Source of the DNA: Yoonia sp. GPGPB17 | GTDB lineage: Bacteria > Pseudomonadota > Alphaproteobacteria > Rhodobacterales > Rhodobacteraceae | Length of the DNA: 64,000 nt | Assembly (NCBI RefSeq): GCF_037892195.1 | Contig: NZ_JATACI010000002.1 | Coordinates: 558,001-622,000, forward strand | Direction of reading: 5' to 3' | In this document: positions 47,636-58,133 of the stretch, in pieces | Position numbering within the stretch: the stretch's first letter is position 1 | Layout: every line of letters starts with the position of its first letter | Made by a program: the position numbers and the translations under genes | Notes under the pieces: generated by a model | The model's input: only the letters and a program-made list of their open reading frames with translations | Databases searched by the model: none | Told to the model about the DNA's origin: nothing

Positions 47636-48108
47636 GGGTTCTCGAACCGCCCGGATTTACCGCCATCTTTGAAGGTCAGCCGCAGGCCGCCGATTTCCAT
47701 GTCTTTCTGCACGGCTTTCACCATGTCGTAGATGGTCAGGGCGGCGGTGCTGACGGCGGTCAGGGCCTCCATCTCAACCCCGGTTTGGCCGCCGGTTTTG
47801 ACTGTCGCGGTGATGCGGATGCCCGGTAGATCGGTGTCCGCTGTTAGTACAAGCGCGACCTTGGTGATAGGCAGCGGGTGGCAAAGCGGGATCAGTTCAG
47901 CGGTTTTCTTGGCCCCCATGATGCCAGCGATCCGCGCGATGCCAAGGACATCGCCTTTGTCGGCGCGGCCATCGGTGATCAACGCGAGTGTTTCAGTCGT
48001 CATCTTGATATGGCCTTCCGCAATCGCGGTGCGCGCGGTCACGGGCTTGTCCGAGACATCAACCATATGTGCTTTGCCGTCAGTATCGAAATGCGAAAGG
48101 CCCGCCAT
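47632..48108 (-). CDS. moaC: Cyclic pyranopterin monophosphate synthase MoaC
   Basis: A 158-residue enzyme completing the first step of molybdenum cofactor synthesis with Moa[26 protein letters not shown] and the [21 protein letters not shown] stretch are diagnostic. The ATG at 48108 shares its A with the trpC stop (TGATG). It is followed by moeA with ATGA overlap. Confidence 0.95.
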   Translation of the reverse strand: MAGLSHFDTDGKAHMVDVSDKPVTARTAIAEGHIKMTTETLALITDGRADKGDVLGIARIAGIMGAKKTAELIPLCHPLPITKVALVLTADTDLPGIRITATVKTGGQTGVEMEALTAVSTAALTIYDMVKAVQKDMEIGGLRLTFKDGGKSGRFENP

Positions 48109-48914
48109 CACATCATTCCTGTGGCTGGATTGGCCAGCAGGGCGCGGGTGGCCGCTGCCACATCATCTTGCCGCATCAGGCTTTCGCCGATCAGGAATGT
48201 TCGGGCGCCGTAGCGGGCCATATCGGCCAGTTCAGCGGGCGTGTTCAACCCGCTTTCACAGACAATCATCCTGTCGGTTGGCACCAGTTTTGACAGGGTG
48301 CGCGTGGTATCGAGTGTTGTCTCAAAGGTCTTCAGGTTGCGGTTGTTGATCCCCATGAGCGAAGACTTGAGCGCCGTAGCCCGTTCCAGCTCTGCGGCAT
48401 CGTGGACTTCGATCAAAACATCCATCCCCCAGGAAAATGCCGCATCTTCAAGTTCTTGCGCCTGTGCGTCGCTGACGCTGGCCATGATGATCAGGATGCA
48501 ATCGGCGTGCAGGGCGCGTGCTTCGGCCACCTGATACGTGTCATACATGAAGTCTTTGCGCAGGGTAAGCAGATCAACGGCGGCGCGCGCGGCGGTCAGG
48601 TAACTGTCATCGCCTTGAAAGGACGGGCCGTCTGTGAGGACGGAAAGGCATGTGGCCCCGCCGTCGGCATAGGCTTCTGCGAGCGCGGGTGGGTCGAAGT
48701 CTGCGCGGATCAAACCTTTGGAGGGGCTGGCCTTCTTGATCTCGGCGATCAGCCCATAGCCTTCTCGTGCAGCATCGGCCAGCTTGGCGGCAAACCCGCG
48801 TGTTGCGGGTGCGGCTTTGGCGCGCGCTTCGACCTCATCCAGTGGCACGGATGCCTTGCGCGACGCGACCTCTTCCAATTTGTAAGCTTTGATTTTTTCG
48901 AGAATGTCGCTCAT
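48108..48914 (-). CDS. trpC: Indole-3-glycerol phosphate synthase
   Basis: A 268-residue TIM-barrel enzyme of tryptophan synthesis. Start [20 protein letters not shown], then [20 protein letters not shown] with the catalytic Glu and Lys, and [12 protein letters not shown]. It overlaps ung (ATGA) upstream and moaC (TGATG) downstream. It is monofunctional, without a TrpF domain. Confidence 0.96.
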   Translation of the reverse strand: MSDILEKIKAYKLEEVASRKASVPLDEVEARAKAAPATRGFAAKLADAAREGYGLIAEIKKASPSKGLIRADFDPPALAEAYADGGATCLSVLTDGPSFQGDDSYLTAARAAVDLLTLRKDFMYDTYQVAEARALHADCILIIMASVSDAQAQELEDAAFSWGMDVLIEVHDAAELERATALKSSLMGINNRNLKTFETTLDTTRTLSKLVPTDRMIVCESGLNTPAELADMARYGARTFLIGESLMRQDDVAAATRALLANPATGMM

Positions 48915-49552
48915 GGGTCCGCCCAGTTGATTGGCTCTTGGCCCTGATCAATAAGCCACTGGTTCACCTTTGAAAATGGGCGCGACCCGAAAAACCCGCG
49001 ATGGACCGAGAGTGGGGAAGGGTGCGCGGATCGCAGTATCAAATGATGCGGTGCCAAGTGTTTGGCATAAGCCTGTGCTGGGTTGCCCCAAAGGATGAAC
49101 GCACGCGGACGATCGTTCAGGTGCTGTAGTGCCTGTTGCACAAGCGCGGACCACCCCAGTTTGGCATGTGCCTTCGGCTGGCCCGGCGGCACAGACAGGG
49201 CCGTGTTGAGGAGCAAAACACCTTGGTCGGCCCAATCATGCAGCGCGGTTTTTGTGCGCACGCTTCCCGTATCACTTTGAATTTCCTTGAAGATATTGCC
49301 AAGGCTATCTAGCCTGCCGCCAAACGCCGTCGGGATCGAGAACGCCAGACCATCAGCCTTGCCCGGGGTGTGATAGGGGTCTTGGCCAAGGATCACGACG
49401 CGTGTGTCAGCAGGTTGTGTGCGTACAAGCGCGGTGAAGGTAAGTGCATGCGGCGGGAGAATATCACCCGCAATCGCATCGGCTATCTCGGGTAGGTCGT
49501 CGGCAAAGAAAGACAAATTGCCCCAGTCGCCAAGACCCGTCAGATCAAACAT
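48911..49552 (-). CDS. ung: Uracil-DNA glycosylase, family 1
   Basis: A 213-residue repair enzyme removing uracil from DNA. The active-site [17 protein letters not shown] and the [21 protein letters not shown] loop match family 1. The start at ATG 49552 overlaps the trpD stop (TGATG) and its stop overlaps trpC (ATGA), so it is translationally embedded in the tryptophan operon. An unusual but apparently stable placement. Confidence 0.95.
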   Translation of the reverse strand: MFDLTGLGDWGNLSFFADDLPEIADAIAGDILPPHALTFTALVRTQPADTRVVILGQDPYHTPGKADGLAFSIPTAFGGRLDSLGNIFKEIQSDTGSVRTKTALHDWADQGVLLLNTALSVPPGQPKAHAKLGWSALVQQALQHLNDRPRAFILWGNPAQAYAKHLAPHHLILRSAHPSPLSVHRGFFGSRPFSKVNQWLIDQGQEPINWADP

Positions 49553-50569
49553 CACGCCGCAGATGTAATGCGCGCCAGCGTCTCAACAGCCTGCTTTGCC
49601 TTGCCTGCGTCAATACTATCGCGCGCGCGATCAACACCAGATTTCAGATCTGCGACCTTGTCGGCCACCACCAAAGCCGCCGCAGTGTTGAGCAGTACGG
49701 CGTCGCGGTACGCACCCTTCGCGCCATCAAATAAGGCCAGCATGGCTTGGGCGTTTTCCTCGGGTGTGCCACCAGTGATATCGCGGAAATCATGGACAGG
49801 CAGACCCGCATCCTCGGGATGGATTTCACGTGATGTGATCTTGCCGTTTTCCAAGGCTGCGACAGCAGTTGTTCCACAGATTGTGATTTCATCCGTGCCA
49901 TCGCTCCCATGGACAAGCCAGGCCTTCTCAGTCCCAAGCTGTTGCAGTGTTTCAGCCATTGGAAAGATCAGATCAGGCGCGAATGCACCGGTCAGTTGTC
50001 GTTTAACGCCAGCCGGGTTTGTCAATGGTCCCAATATGTTAAAGATCGTTTTTGATCCCAGCTCAACACGGATTGGGCCTACATGCTTCATTGCCGGGTG
50101 GTGCATTGGGGCCATCATGAACCCAATCCCAGCCTCTGCTATGGCTTTTTCAACGGTCTCTGGCCCCACCATCACGTTAATGCCAAGCGCGCTTTGCACA
50201 TCGGCCGTACCGGATTTCGACGACAGGTTGCGGTTGCCGTGTTTGGCGACCGGGACACCCGCGCTAAGCGGCAACGAAGGCGGTTGCCGTCGATATGTTG
50301 AGCGTGTGTTTCCCATCCCCCCCGGTCCCGACGATGTCCATGGCACCTTCAGGTGCTTTGACGGGGACACAATGGGCGCGCATCACAGCAGCGGCTGCGG
50401 CATACTCTGCCACCGATTCACCACGGGCGCGCAATGCCATCAGGAAACCACCGATCTGCGCCGGTGTGGCTATACCTTCGAACAAGTAACCGAAGGCTTC
50501 TTCCGCTTGCGCGCGGGAAAGCGGGCCTTCGGATGCGGCAAAGATCAGGGGCTTCATTGCGTCGCTCAT
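49552..50569 (-). CDS. trpD: Anthranilate phosphoribosyltransferase, frame broken once
   Basis: Restored length is 338 residues. [14 protein letters not shown] binds the phosphoribosyl diphosphate, and [21 protein letters not shown] and [14 protein letters not shown] are typical. The minus strand reads GCCGCTTAGCGCG at 50263-50269; GCTGGC in place of GCTTAGC restores [15 protein letters not shown]. The total of 1018 nt fits one extra base. It overlaps trpG by ATGA and ung by TGATG. Confidence 0.94.
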
Positions 50570-51147
50570 GCGGGCACCTTTGTCATTTTCAGGAAGTTTT
50601 CCAGCATCTTGTGGCCATGCTCGGACCGTATGCTTTCAGGGTGGAACTGCACGCCATGGATCGGCAATTCCCGGTGTTGCAAGCCCATAATGGTGCCATC
50701 TTCCAATTCAGCTGTGACTTCCAGACTGTCAGGCAAGCTTTCACGCGCGACAATCAATGAGTGATAGCGGGTTGCCTTAAATGGACTGGGCAGACCGGCA
50801 AAAAGCCCTTTGCCCGTGTGCTGCATATTGCCCATTTTGCCGTGCACGATTTCATGACAGCGGGTGACTTTGCCGCCAAAGGCCTCTCCAATGGCCTGAT
50901 GGCCCAGACAAACACCAATTAGCGGGGTTTTTGTTTCGGCAGCGGCATGCACCATAGATAGGCAAATCCCTGCTTGCGATGGTTCACAAGGCCCCGGTGA
51001 CAACATGATTGCTGCCGGGCGCATCGCCATGGCCTCTTGCACATTCAGCGCATCATTGCGTTTGACCACAACCTCGGCCCCCAACTCGCCCAGATAATGC
51101 ACAAGATTGTATGTAAAGCTGTCGTAGTTATCGATCAAAAGCAGCAT
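50566..51147 (-). CDS. trpG: Anthranilate synthase component II (glutamine amidotransferase)
   Basis: A 193-residue class I amidotransferase supplying ammonia to Trp[27 protein letters not shown], the catalytic Cys in [15 protein letters not shown] and the His-Glu pair in [13 protein letters not shown] are intact. The start is ATG 51147; the longer frame to 51222 is unsupported. It is the first gene of the trpG-trpD-ung-trpC-moaC-moeA-lexA run and is divergent from a deacetylase gene. trpE lies 1.8 kb away with ppiD. Confidence 0.94.
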   Translation of the reverse strand: MLLLIDNYDSFTYNLVHYLGELGAEVVVKRNDALNVQEAMAMRPAAIMLSPGPCEPSQAGICLSMVHAAAETKTPLIGVCLGHQAIGEAFGGKVTRCHEIVHGKMGNMQHTGKGLFAGLPSPFKATRYHSLIVARESLPDSLEVTAELEDGTIMGLQHRELPIHGVQFHPESIRSEHGHKMLENFLKMTKVPA

Positions 51148-51271
51148 GGTGAATTCCCGCGCAAGTCGTAAAAAAGGGACTACCGCATCCCCATAAGAGA
51201 ACGGTATAAGCCCGCCATACATGGGCCGGGACGCAAGGCGGCGTCAAGGTCGAACAAAAAGGTGTGGGGCG

Positions 51272-52876
51272 ATGAAGGGCTTCTTGCAAGGCGGTTTTTG
51301 GGGGGTGGTGCTGGGGGTGTCTGGCCTGAGCATTGCATCGCTCGTGGGTGAGCAGCCCCAGTTCGCACAAGGGCCAGCGGCGCCCCAGTTATCCGTACCT
51401 GCGTTGAACACGGTAGCGCCGGGGCCAGCCGTCTCGTTTGAGGGCAGCAGCGATGAAACGCCCCAGTTTGCACCCGCCCAGCCGTTGGACGCGGCGACCG
51501 ACGTGGCGGAAACGGCACCTGATGTGTCGACCGAACCGGCCAGTTTGCCGCAGGCCGGTGATGTGGCAACGGCGATTGAACCGCCTGAGACAGTTGCAGA
51601 CTCTGACCTTGGCAGCCCTGTGGACGCACCGACAGTGCCGCGTTTTGAAACAGCGTTGGTAGCGCCGCCAGCAGAAGGCAATGTGCCTGTGGTCAAGACT
51701 GCCCCGGCAGATGTGCAACCAGCAATCCCGGAGGCACCGGAAGAAGATGTGGCCAGCACAACGGCAGTTGAACAGCCGGACGTGATCGCAACAGACGATC
51801 TTGCAAGCGCCGACACACCGGCGCCACAGACACCCGAAACGCCAATTGCATCGGCGCCTGTGATTGGTGCCGATGAAGCGATTGCCGAAGCGCCTGCGCC
51901 TGTCGCAAATCCTGACGATGAGACGCAATCCACAGATGTCATCGCCGAACCGGCACAGCAGGCAGATGAACCCGAAACCCGCCTGGCACTAGACCCGGTG
52001 ACGCCGAGCGAAACACCAGAGGCATCGACCGATACCGAGACAGACTTGGTAGGTGACAACGTACCGCAAACGGAAGCAGCAGTTGTAGCAGAGGCTTTGC
52101 CACAGACGACCAGCACGGTGCGTATTAACCGTCCAGGCACGACCGTTGTAGACGTGCCGGACGACGCCCCCGAAACACCCGCGGCAGATGCGATCCCCGA
52201 AGACGCACCAGCGTTGTTGCGCTACGGGGTCCCTTTTGCGCAAGCAGAGGCAACTGCGCTGATTGCCATCGTTCTGGTGGATGAAGGGCAAATGTCTGAT
52301 GCACCGGCTGCCGTAGCGGACCTTGGGTTTGTTGCAACTGTGGCCGTCAATGCGCTGTCCTCCGCATCAACAGATCTTGCCGCCGCCCATCATGCTGCCG
52401 GTGCTGAAATTGCTATGCAGGCCGTATTGCCGGCGGGCGCGCAACCCACAGACGTGGAAGTCGCCTTTGAGGCCGCCTTGGGGCTGGTTCCGGAGGCCGG
52501 GATACTGTTCTCTGACGGTACCGGTGCGATGCAGGACCGGGTGGTTACAGCGCAGGTCATGGAAATCCTGGCCTCTGATGGGTATGGGTTTGTCACCGTA
52601 CAACGTGGATTGAGCAACGCTGCGCGTACCGCTGAGCAGGCCGGTGTTCCGGCGATCACGATCCAGCGCGACATCGATGGGGCCGGTGAAGATCGCCGGG
52701 CGATTTTGCGTGCGTTGGATCAAGCGGCGTTTCGGGCGCGCCAAACGGGACAGGCCGTTTTGCTGGGCCGCATGACCCCGGACACGCTGGCGGCCCTCAA
52801 GGATTGGGCGGCTGACGTTGATCGTGATACACTGGCAATTGCGCCAGTATCTGCTGTGCTTTTGCAGTTGGAGTGA
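51272..52876 (+). CDS. Divergent polysaccharide deacetylase family protein
   Basis: About 534 residues. An N-terminal signal or anchor (LQGGFWGVVLGVSGLSIASL) is followed by a long low-complexity Ala/Pro/Glu/Asp/Thr region (about residues 45-310), and then a C-terminal YibQ-like divergent polysaccharide deacetylase domain, with YGVPFAQAEATALIAIVLVD and LFSDGTGAMQDRVV. This family lacks the usual metal triad and its role is unclear; relatives are periplasmic. AAAAAGG precedes ATG 51272. It sits alone on the plus strand between trpG and trpE. Confidence 0.8.
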   Translation: MKGFLQGGFWGVVLGVSGLSIASLVGEQPQFAQGPAAPQLSVPALNTVAPGPAVSFEGSSDETPQFAPAQPLDAATDVAETAPDVSTEPASLPQAGDVATAIEPPETVADSDLGSPVDAPTVPRFETALVAPPAEGNVPVVKTAPADVQPAIPEAPEEDVASTTAVEQPDVIATDDLASADTPAPQTPETPIASAPVIGADEAIAEAPAPVANPDDETQSTDVIAEPAQQADEPETRLALDPVTPSETPEASTDTETDLVGDNVPQTEAAVVAEALPQTTSTVRINRPGTTVVDVPDDAPETPAADAIPEDAPALLRYGVPFAQAEATALIAIVLVDEGQMSDAPAAVADLGFVATVAVNALSSASTDLAAAHHAAGAEIAMQAVLPAGAQPTDVEVAFEAALGLVPEAGILFSDGTGAMQDRVVTAQVMEILASDGYGFVTVQRGLSNAARTAEQAGVPAITIQRDIDGAGEDRRAILRALDQAAFRARQTGQAVLLGRMTPDTLAALKDWAADVDRDTLAIAPVSAVLLQLE

Positions 52877-52886
52877 ACGTGGTGAT

Positions 52887-52942
52887 ACGCAAAAGTTTTC
52901 CTGAAATTTTTTGCGTGATCAAGATTTTTAGCTAAAAATCTT
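52887..52942. terminator. Two AT-rich hairpins between convergent genes
   Basis: ACGCAAAA/TTTTGCGT (52887-52894/52909-52916) is followed by a perfect 22-bp palindrome with half AAGATTTTTAG (52921-52942) that reaches the trpE stop codon. Probably a bidirectional terminator for the deacetylase gene and trpE, although a GC-rich stem is lacking. Confidence 0.55.
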
Positions 52943-54450
52943 CAATTCCCACTGCTGCGGAACATTGTTGCATCAGCAGCCGCTTTGCGGATCGCGTTCG
53001 ATTTGTGAACCGTCTCTTGGTATTCGGCCTCCGGGTCGCTGTCATAGACTACGCCGCCACCGGCCTGAATATAGAGCTTTTCATCCTGCAACACGGCGGT
53101 GCGCAATGCGATGCACATGTCCATGTCGCCGTTTGCGCTGAAGTAGCCGCAGCCGCCGCCATAGACGCCGCGCTTTTCAGGCTCCAATTCGTCAATAATC
53201 TCCATCGCGCGGACCTTGGGTGCGCCAGAAACAGTACCGGCTGGCATACCCGCAAAGAACGCGCTGAGCGCATCCTGATCATCGGCCAGTTCACCCACCA
53301 CGTTCGAGACGATGTGCATGACGTGGCTGTAGCGTTCCACGATGAATTGCTCGGTCGGGCGCACTGTGCCTATTTTGCTGACTTTGCCGGTATCATTGCG
53401 ACCCAGGTCCAGCAGCATAAGGTGTTCGGCCAGTTCTTTCTGGTCGGCCATCAGATCGGCTTCGTTGGCATTGTCTTCGTCGGCTGTCGCACCGCGGGGC
53501 CGGGTGCCTGCGATGGGTCTGATTGTGACTTCGTTGCCGAAAACCCGGACCAAGATTTCCGGACTGGCCCCGATCACCTGAAAACCACCGAAGTTGAAGA
53601 AGAACATAAACGGCGAAGGGTTCGTGCGCCGCAATGAACGATAAAGCGCGAAGGGTGGTTCGCGGAAGTCCTGCGTCCAGCGCTGAGATGGGACAACCTG
53701 AAAGATGTCGCCCGCTCTGATATACTCTTTGGCCGTCTCGACCGCATCAAGATAGGCGCTATGCGCAAAGTTGGACACAGGTGGCGCAACGGGCGCAGGT
53801 TCAGCCAGATCGCGCGCTTCGCTTGGCATGGGGCGTTCCAATGCGCGTTGGGCGTCCATGACCCGTTCCGCGGCCTGCGCATAGGCTGCGCGTGCGGACA
53901 GGCCCGCATTCACATAGGCAGGTGCGACAAGAATCACGTCGCCCTTTACCCCGTCAAGTACGGCGACCACAGAGGGGCGCAGCATCATGGCGTCCGGCAG
54001 CCCCAGCGGATCGGGGTTGATGTCTGGCAGATGTTCGACCAGCCGGATCATGTCATAGCCCAAATAGCCAAAGAGCCCGGCAGAGGCGGCAGGCAGATCA
54101 GCGGGCAGATCAATACGCGATTCGGCAAGAAGTGCGCGCAATGATGTCAGCGGGTCGTCTGTCAGCGGTTTAAACGCGGTGTCATCAAACCGGGCCGAAC
54201 GGTTGATGCGCGATGTGGTTCCGCGACACTCCCAGATCAGATCCGGGTTCATACCGACGATGGAATAGCGCCCCCGCACTTCGCCACCAGTCACACTTTC
54301 CAGCATGAAAGCGTTTTTACCCGCACCCGACAGTTTCAGCATCAGCGAGACGGGCGTGTCCAGATCAGCAGCGATCCGGGTATAGACAATCTGGTTGGCG
54401 CCCGCGTCATACCCTTGGGCGAAACTGTCATAGTCGGGCAAAAGGGCCAT
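52942..54450 (-). CDS. trpE: Anthranilate synthase component I
   Basis: A 502-residue chorismate-using enzyme. The N-terminal domain contains LMLKLSGAGKNAFMLESV, the feedback-site region, and the catalytic half has GDIFQVVPSQR, FNFGGFQVIGASPEILV, PIAGTRPRGATADED and GGGVVYDSDPEAEY. It lies 8 bases behind the ppiD stop, so the two share a transcript. No leader peptide or attenuator is visible before it. Confidence 0.96.
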   Translation of the reverse strand: MALLPDYDSFAQGYDAGANQIVYTRIAADLDTPVSLMLKLSGAGKNAFMLESVTGGEVRGRYSIVGMNPDLIWECRGTTSRINRSARFDDTAFKPLTDDPLTSLRALLAESRIDLPADLPAASAGLFGYLGYDMIRLVEHLPDINPDPLGLPDAMMLRPSVVAVLDGVKGDVILVAPAYVNAGLSARAAYAQAAERVMDAQRALERPMPSEARDLAEPAPVAPPVSNFAHSAYLDAVETAKEYIRAGDIFQVVPSQRWTQDFREPPFALYRSLRRTNPSPFMFFFNFGGFQVIGASPEILVRVFGNEVTIRPIAGTRPRGATADEDNANEADLMADQKELAEHLMLLDLGRNDTGKVSKIGTVRPTEQFIVERYSHVMHIVSNVVGELADDQDALSAFFAGMPAGTVSGAPKVRAMEIIDELEPEKRGVYGGGCGYFSANGDMDMCIALRTAVLQDEKLYIQAGGGVVYDSDPEAEYQETVHKSNAIRKAAADATMFRSSGN

Positions 54451-54458
54451 GGATCCGC

Positions 54459-56297
54459 CTATTGGAACTGCGCGTTGACCGCGTTGATCGTTTGTTGGTT
54501 CAGGCTTTGTTCAGTGTTTTGCTGCACCGTTGTCGCATAAGCATCAAAGATATCCTGCGCGATCCCCGCACGTGCGTTTTCGGCCAATGCATCCCGCTGC
54601 GCCACAACGGATTCGTTCGATAGGTCAGGCGCGGCAATGTCATCAAGGCGTACAATCAGCGCACGGTTCTCGGCATCAATGACACGCACGTCGCCCACGG
54701 ACATTCCAAAGACCTCATCGTTGAAAGACGGTGGTGTGCCTTCCACAAAAGTGCGGCGGCTGAGGTTGTCTTCGATCTGCGGTGTTAGCGTAAGCGTTTC
54801 AAAATCGGTCAAAGGCAGGACATCTGCTGAAATCTCTTCCGCCTTTGCAACAATTGCTTCTTGGCGCGCCTGCGCTTGCCAGGCGGTGGATACCTCTTCG
54901 CGGACGTCGTCCAGCGGCTGCAATGTCGGCGGCACCACGCCGTCGAGCGTTAGCGCGAAGATACCACCATCGGCCAGATCAAGGACCTCGGGGAATGCGC
55001 CGTCCTGAACAGTTGCGGCTTCGCGGCGGAAGGCATCATAGGCGGCGATCCCTTCGGTATTCTCCGGCGTCCAGTTGATGGAACCAAGGCGCATATCGGT
55101 GCGCTCGGCCACATCGGCCATCGTGGCACCACCAGCCAGCAGGTCGATAATCGGGTCGGCGTTGTCGTTGATGTATTCGCGCGCTGCATCGGCGGCCAAC
55201 TCATCACGTAGTAACGGGGCAGCTTCTTCCAATGGGGTCTCTTGCGCGGCCAGTACGGCGTTCATCCGAAACAGGGCAGGGCCCAAAGGTGAGTTGAACG
55301 GGCCAACCACGTCGCCTGTTTCAGCGGCAAAGACGGCTTCGCCAGCACTGCGCAAGTCGCCTTGGCTGACGTCACCAAGATCAATGTCCGTCAGGCTCAA
55401 GCCGCGTTCGGCGACAAGGTCTTCAAACGTGGCCTCACCTGCGTTGACGCGTGTTATCGCATCCTCCGCGCGTGCCTGATCAAGATAGACAAGGCGCTCG
55501 ACCAACCGCCGTTCAGGTTGGACAAATTCGTTGATACGTTGGTTATACATGCGCGCTATCGCCTCATCCGCGACAACCATATCTTCGATAATCATCGTGG
55601 GTGTGAGCCAGACATAGGTGATGTCCCGGCTTTCGGGCAGGGTGAATTCATCCGGGTGCGCGTCATAATACTCTTGCTGGGCGGCTGGCGTTGCACCCGG
55701 CACCGGGGCCGTCAGGGCGTCTTCGCCAACGGCAGCCCATGTAATGCTGCGGGTTTCGCTGACGTATTGTACCAGCGCATCGGCATAGGCGTCAGGTGCG
55801 GGAATCCCGCTGACCACAGCGCCTTGCAGCAGGGTGCGGGCAGTTTCTTCGCGAATGCCGACTTCGAACTCTGCAGCGGATTGGCCGGTTTGCTGCAAAG
55901 AAAGGCGATATGTCTCGCGGTTAAAGCCACCGGCCCCCTGAAAAGACGGGATCGCCTGCAAGCGCTCAAAGACCCGCGCGTCACCGACAGAGATGCCCAA
56001 ATTGCTGGCTTCGTTATCAAGAGTACGCAGTAGGACAACTTGGTTCAGGGCGAGCTGATCAACACCAAAGGCCTGCGCCTGCTGGAACGAAATCTGCTGA
56101 CCGAACTGGGCTGAGAGGGCGCGCATCTGATCATTCAGCGCGCGCTGGTAGGATGCGACGGTCACGTCTTTGTCGCCGACAGTACCAATATTGCGAATAT
56201 TCCCGCTCAGGCCGCCCGTGCCGAACCCGGCAAGGCCCAAAAGGATCACGCCAACAATGATCCACGCGCCGTAACGAGGTTTCTTTTTATCTGCCAT
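54459..56297 (-). CDS. Periplasmic folding factor PpiD-like (SurA/PPIC family)
   Basis: 612 residues with a single N-terminal membrane helix (about residues 11-29, GAWIIVGVILLGLAGFGTG) and a large periplasmic part. The SurA-like N-terminal region (VASYQRALNDQMRALSAQFG) and a degenerate parvulin-type domain near residue 260-360 fit PpiD, which helps proteins emerging from the Sec channel. The rotamase motif is weak, so it may be a chaperone without isomerase activity. The start is ATG 56297. It shares a transcript with trpE, as in related genera. Confidence 0.85.
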   Translation of the reverse strand: MADKKKPRYGAWIIVGVILLGLAGFGTGGLSGNIRNIGTVGDKDVTVASYQRALNDQMRALSAQFGQQISFQQAQAFGVDQLALNQVVLLRTLDNEASNLGISVGDARVFERLQAIPSFQGAGGFNRETYRLSLQQTGQSAAEFEVGIREETARTLLQGAVVSGIPAPDAYADALVQYVSETRSITWAAVGEDALTAPVPGATPAAQQEYYDAHPDEFTLPESRDITYVWLTPTMIIEDMVVADEAIARMYNQRINEFVQPERRLVERLVYLDQARAEDAITRVNAGEATFEDLVAERGLSLTDIDLGDVSQGDLRSAGEAVFAAETGDVVGPFNSPLGPALFRMNAVLAAQETPLEEAAPLLRDELAADAAREYINDNADPIIDLLAGGATMADVAERTDMRLGSINWTPENTEGIAAYDAFRREAATVQDGAFPEVLDLADGGIFALTLDGVVPPTLQPLDDVREEVSTAWQAQARQEAIVAKAEEISADVLPLTDFETLTLTPQIEDNLSRRTFVEGTPPSFNDEVFGMSVGDVRVIDAENRALIVRLDDIAAPDLSNESVVAQRDALAENARAGIAQDIFDAYATTVQQNTEQSLNQQTINAVNAQFQ

Positions 56298-56360
56298 GTG
56301 CTGACCGCTCCACCCGCTGGTTTGCGCCTGAATACGGGCGCGAGGCCAGGGGTGCAAGGG

Positions 56361-57536
56361 TTAGAGTTGCAAGGATGACAGCCGTTCGAAAAGTGTCCGA
56401 ACACCGGCCTTGTCGATGTTGGCGAAGGCAATACGCAGCTGAGTTTCGCCACCGGGCATATCGGAGGGCATAAACATGGTGCCGGGCAGAAGCAGAACAC
56501 CCGCCTCTTTCACCAAAAGCGGGGCCAGATCGGCTGACGACATCGCGAAAGGATGTTTGACGTAGGCAAAGTAGGCACCACAGCCCAGAAGTTCCCAGCC
56601 CTTGTCAGCAAGCAGATGGAAATTGTCTTCGATCGCCGCACGCCGATCAAGAATTTCGCGACGTTCACCAGCCAGCCAATCCCCCAAATTCTGCATGCCC
56701 CAAAGGGCCGCCCGTTGGCCCAGTTGGTTGGGACAGATCGTAACGGTGTCGAGGAATTTCTCGATCTCGGCCAGACGTTCACTTGCGGCGATCACGGCGC
56801 CGATACGATGGCCTGTTAGGCGGTAAGCCTTTGAAAAGGAATAAAGCTGGATCAGCGTGTCATCCCACTGCGGATCAGAAAAAAGATCATGTGGCGCGCC
56901 GGTTCGGCTATCGAAATCGCGGTAAGTTTCATCGACAATCAAGGCAATGTCGTGTGCCCGGGCAAGATCGCGGAAAGCGCGCAGTGTCTCAGCCGGATAC
57001 TCGACCCCGCAAGGATTGTTGGGGCTGACCAAGGCGATGGCGCGGGTTCTGTCGGTGATCAGTGCGGCGCAATCGCCCGCATCCGGGATCATCCCATCAC
57101 CTGCCATCAGCGGTATGGTTTTGACACCGGACATATCCAACCACATACGGTGGTTAAAATAATAAGGCACCGGGATCACGACTTCATCCCCTTCAGCACA
57201 AAGTGTCGCGATGGCGGCGGCGAACGCTTGGTTGCAGCCTGATGTGATGGCAACCTGATCATGATTGACGCGGCCACTGTAGCTTGCGGACCATTGCTTT
57301 GCGACTTCTTGGCGTAATTCTGGCAGACCAAGGACGGGGCCGTAAAGATGTGCCTCTGCATCGTCCATGACGATTTGTGCCATCGCTTCGCGGAGCGGCG
57401 CAGGTGGTGGATCAACAGGTGCGGCCTGGCTGACATTCAGCAAAGGACGGTCGGCGGGATGGGTGACACCCTCAAGCCAGCGGCGCGCCTCCATCACAGG
57501 TGGCGCGAAAGTGGCGGCGGTGCGGGACTGTGTCAT
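56361..57536 (-). CDS. Class I/II aminotransferase
   Basis: A 391-residue pyridoxal-phosphate enzyme. The Schiff-base Lys is in YSFSKAYRLTGHRIG, SPNNPCG and IVDETYRDF hold the cofactor, and the C-terminal Arg is in ETQLRIAFAN. The substrate cannot be assigned; relatives act on aromatic or branched amino acids or on aspartate. ATG 57536 is preferred over TTG 57548. It is 63 bases upstream of ppiD and may be its operon leader. Confidence 0.88.
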   Translation of the reverse strand: MTQSRTAATFAPPVMEARRWLEGVTHPADRPLLNVSQAAPVDPPPAPLREAMAQIVMDDAEAHLYGPVLGLPELRQEVAKQWSASYSGRVNHDQVAITSGCNQAFAAAIATLCAEGDEVVIPVPYYFNHRMWLDMSGVKTIPLMAGDGMIPDAGDCAALITDRTRAIALVSPNNPCGVEYPAETLRAFRDLARAHDIALIVDETYRDFDSRTGAPHDLFSDPQWDDTLIQLYSFSKAYRLTGHRIGAVIAASERLAEIEKFLDTVTICPNQLGQRAALWGMQNLGDWLAGERREILDRRAAIEDNFHLLADKGWELLGCGAYFAYVKHPFAMSSADLAPLLVKEAGVLLLPGTMFMPSDMPGGETQLRIAFANIDKAGVRTLFERLSSLQL

Positions 57537-57582
57537 GGCTTTATCCAAAAGGAGCGGCTGCGCCGCGCGACATTACATGGTG

Positions 57583-57595
57583 CCTCCGGCGGAGG
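57583..57595. repeat. REP-like intergenic palindrome
   Basis: CCTCC-GGC-GGAGG followed by TATTTTTG. I know near-identical CCTCCGGCGG...TATTT elements as frequent intergenic repeats in Rhodobacteraceae, usually after coding regions. The single copy in this window lies between gpt and the aminotransferase gene and has its T run on the strand without an upstream gene, so it is not a plain terminator. Confidence 0.5.
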
Positions 57596-57618
57596 TATTT
57601 TTGAACATGAGAAGCAGG

Positions 57619-58122
57619 TTAATCCTTGCCTCGATAGGGTTCGACGTATTGCAGCGCCATGTCCCAGGGGAAGAAAATCCAAGTGTCCTGACTGACCTCA
57701 GTGATAAATGTATCAACCTGCGGGCGCCCCTTTGGTTTGGCATAAACGGTTGCAAAATGGGCGTTCGGATAGCGGTCGCGGACCAGTTCGAGGGTTTTGC
57801 CGCTATCGACCAGATCGTCGATAATCAAAATGCCCATCCCATCGCCCATCAGGTTCGGGTCGGGTGCTTTGAGTATCTTGGCCTCGGATTGTTCCTGATG
57901 ATCATAACTTTTGACACTGACGGTATCGACTGTCCGGATATCAAGTTCGCGTGCCACGATCATGGCCGGTGCCATCCCGCCACGGGTGATGGCGACAACG
58001 GCCTTCCATGCTCCGTTGTCCGGGCCTTGCCCGTCAAGTCGCCAAGCGAGCGCGCGACTATCGCGGTGGATTTGATCCCAACTGATATGGAACCCTTTTT
58101 CGTGAGGAAGGCGATCTGTCAT
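57619..58122 (-). CDS. gpt: Xanthine phosphoribosyltransferase
   Basis: A 167-residue purine-salvage enzyme. [19 protein letters not shown], the phosphoribosyl diphosphate loop [19 protein letters not shown] and the C-terminal [18 protein letters not shown] match bacterial Gpt. Directly upstream on the same strand lie the LysE exporter (12 bases before it) and fabI. Confidence 0.94.
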   Translation of the reverse strand: MTDRLPHEKGFHISWDQIHRDSRALAWRLDGQGPDNGAWKAVVAITRGGMAPAMIVARELDIRTVDTVSVKSYDHQEQSEAKILKAPDPNLMGDGMGILIIDDLVDSGKTLELVRDRYPNAHFATVYAKPKGRPQVDTFITEVSQDTWIFFPWDMALQYVEPYRGKD

Positions 58123-58133
58123 GGTGGTACTTT

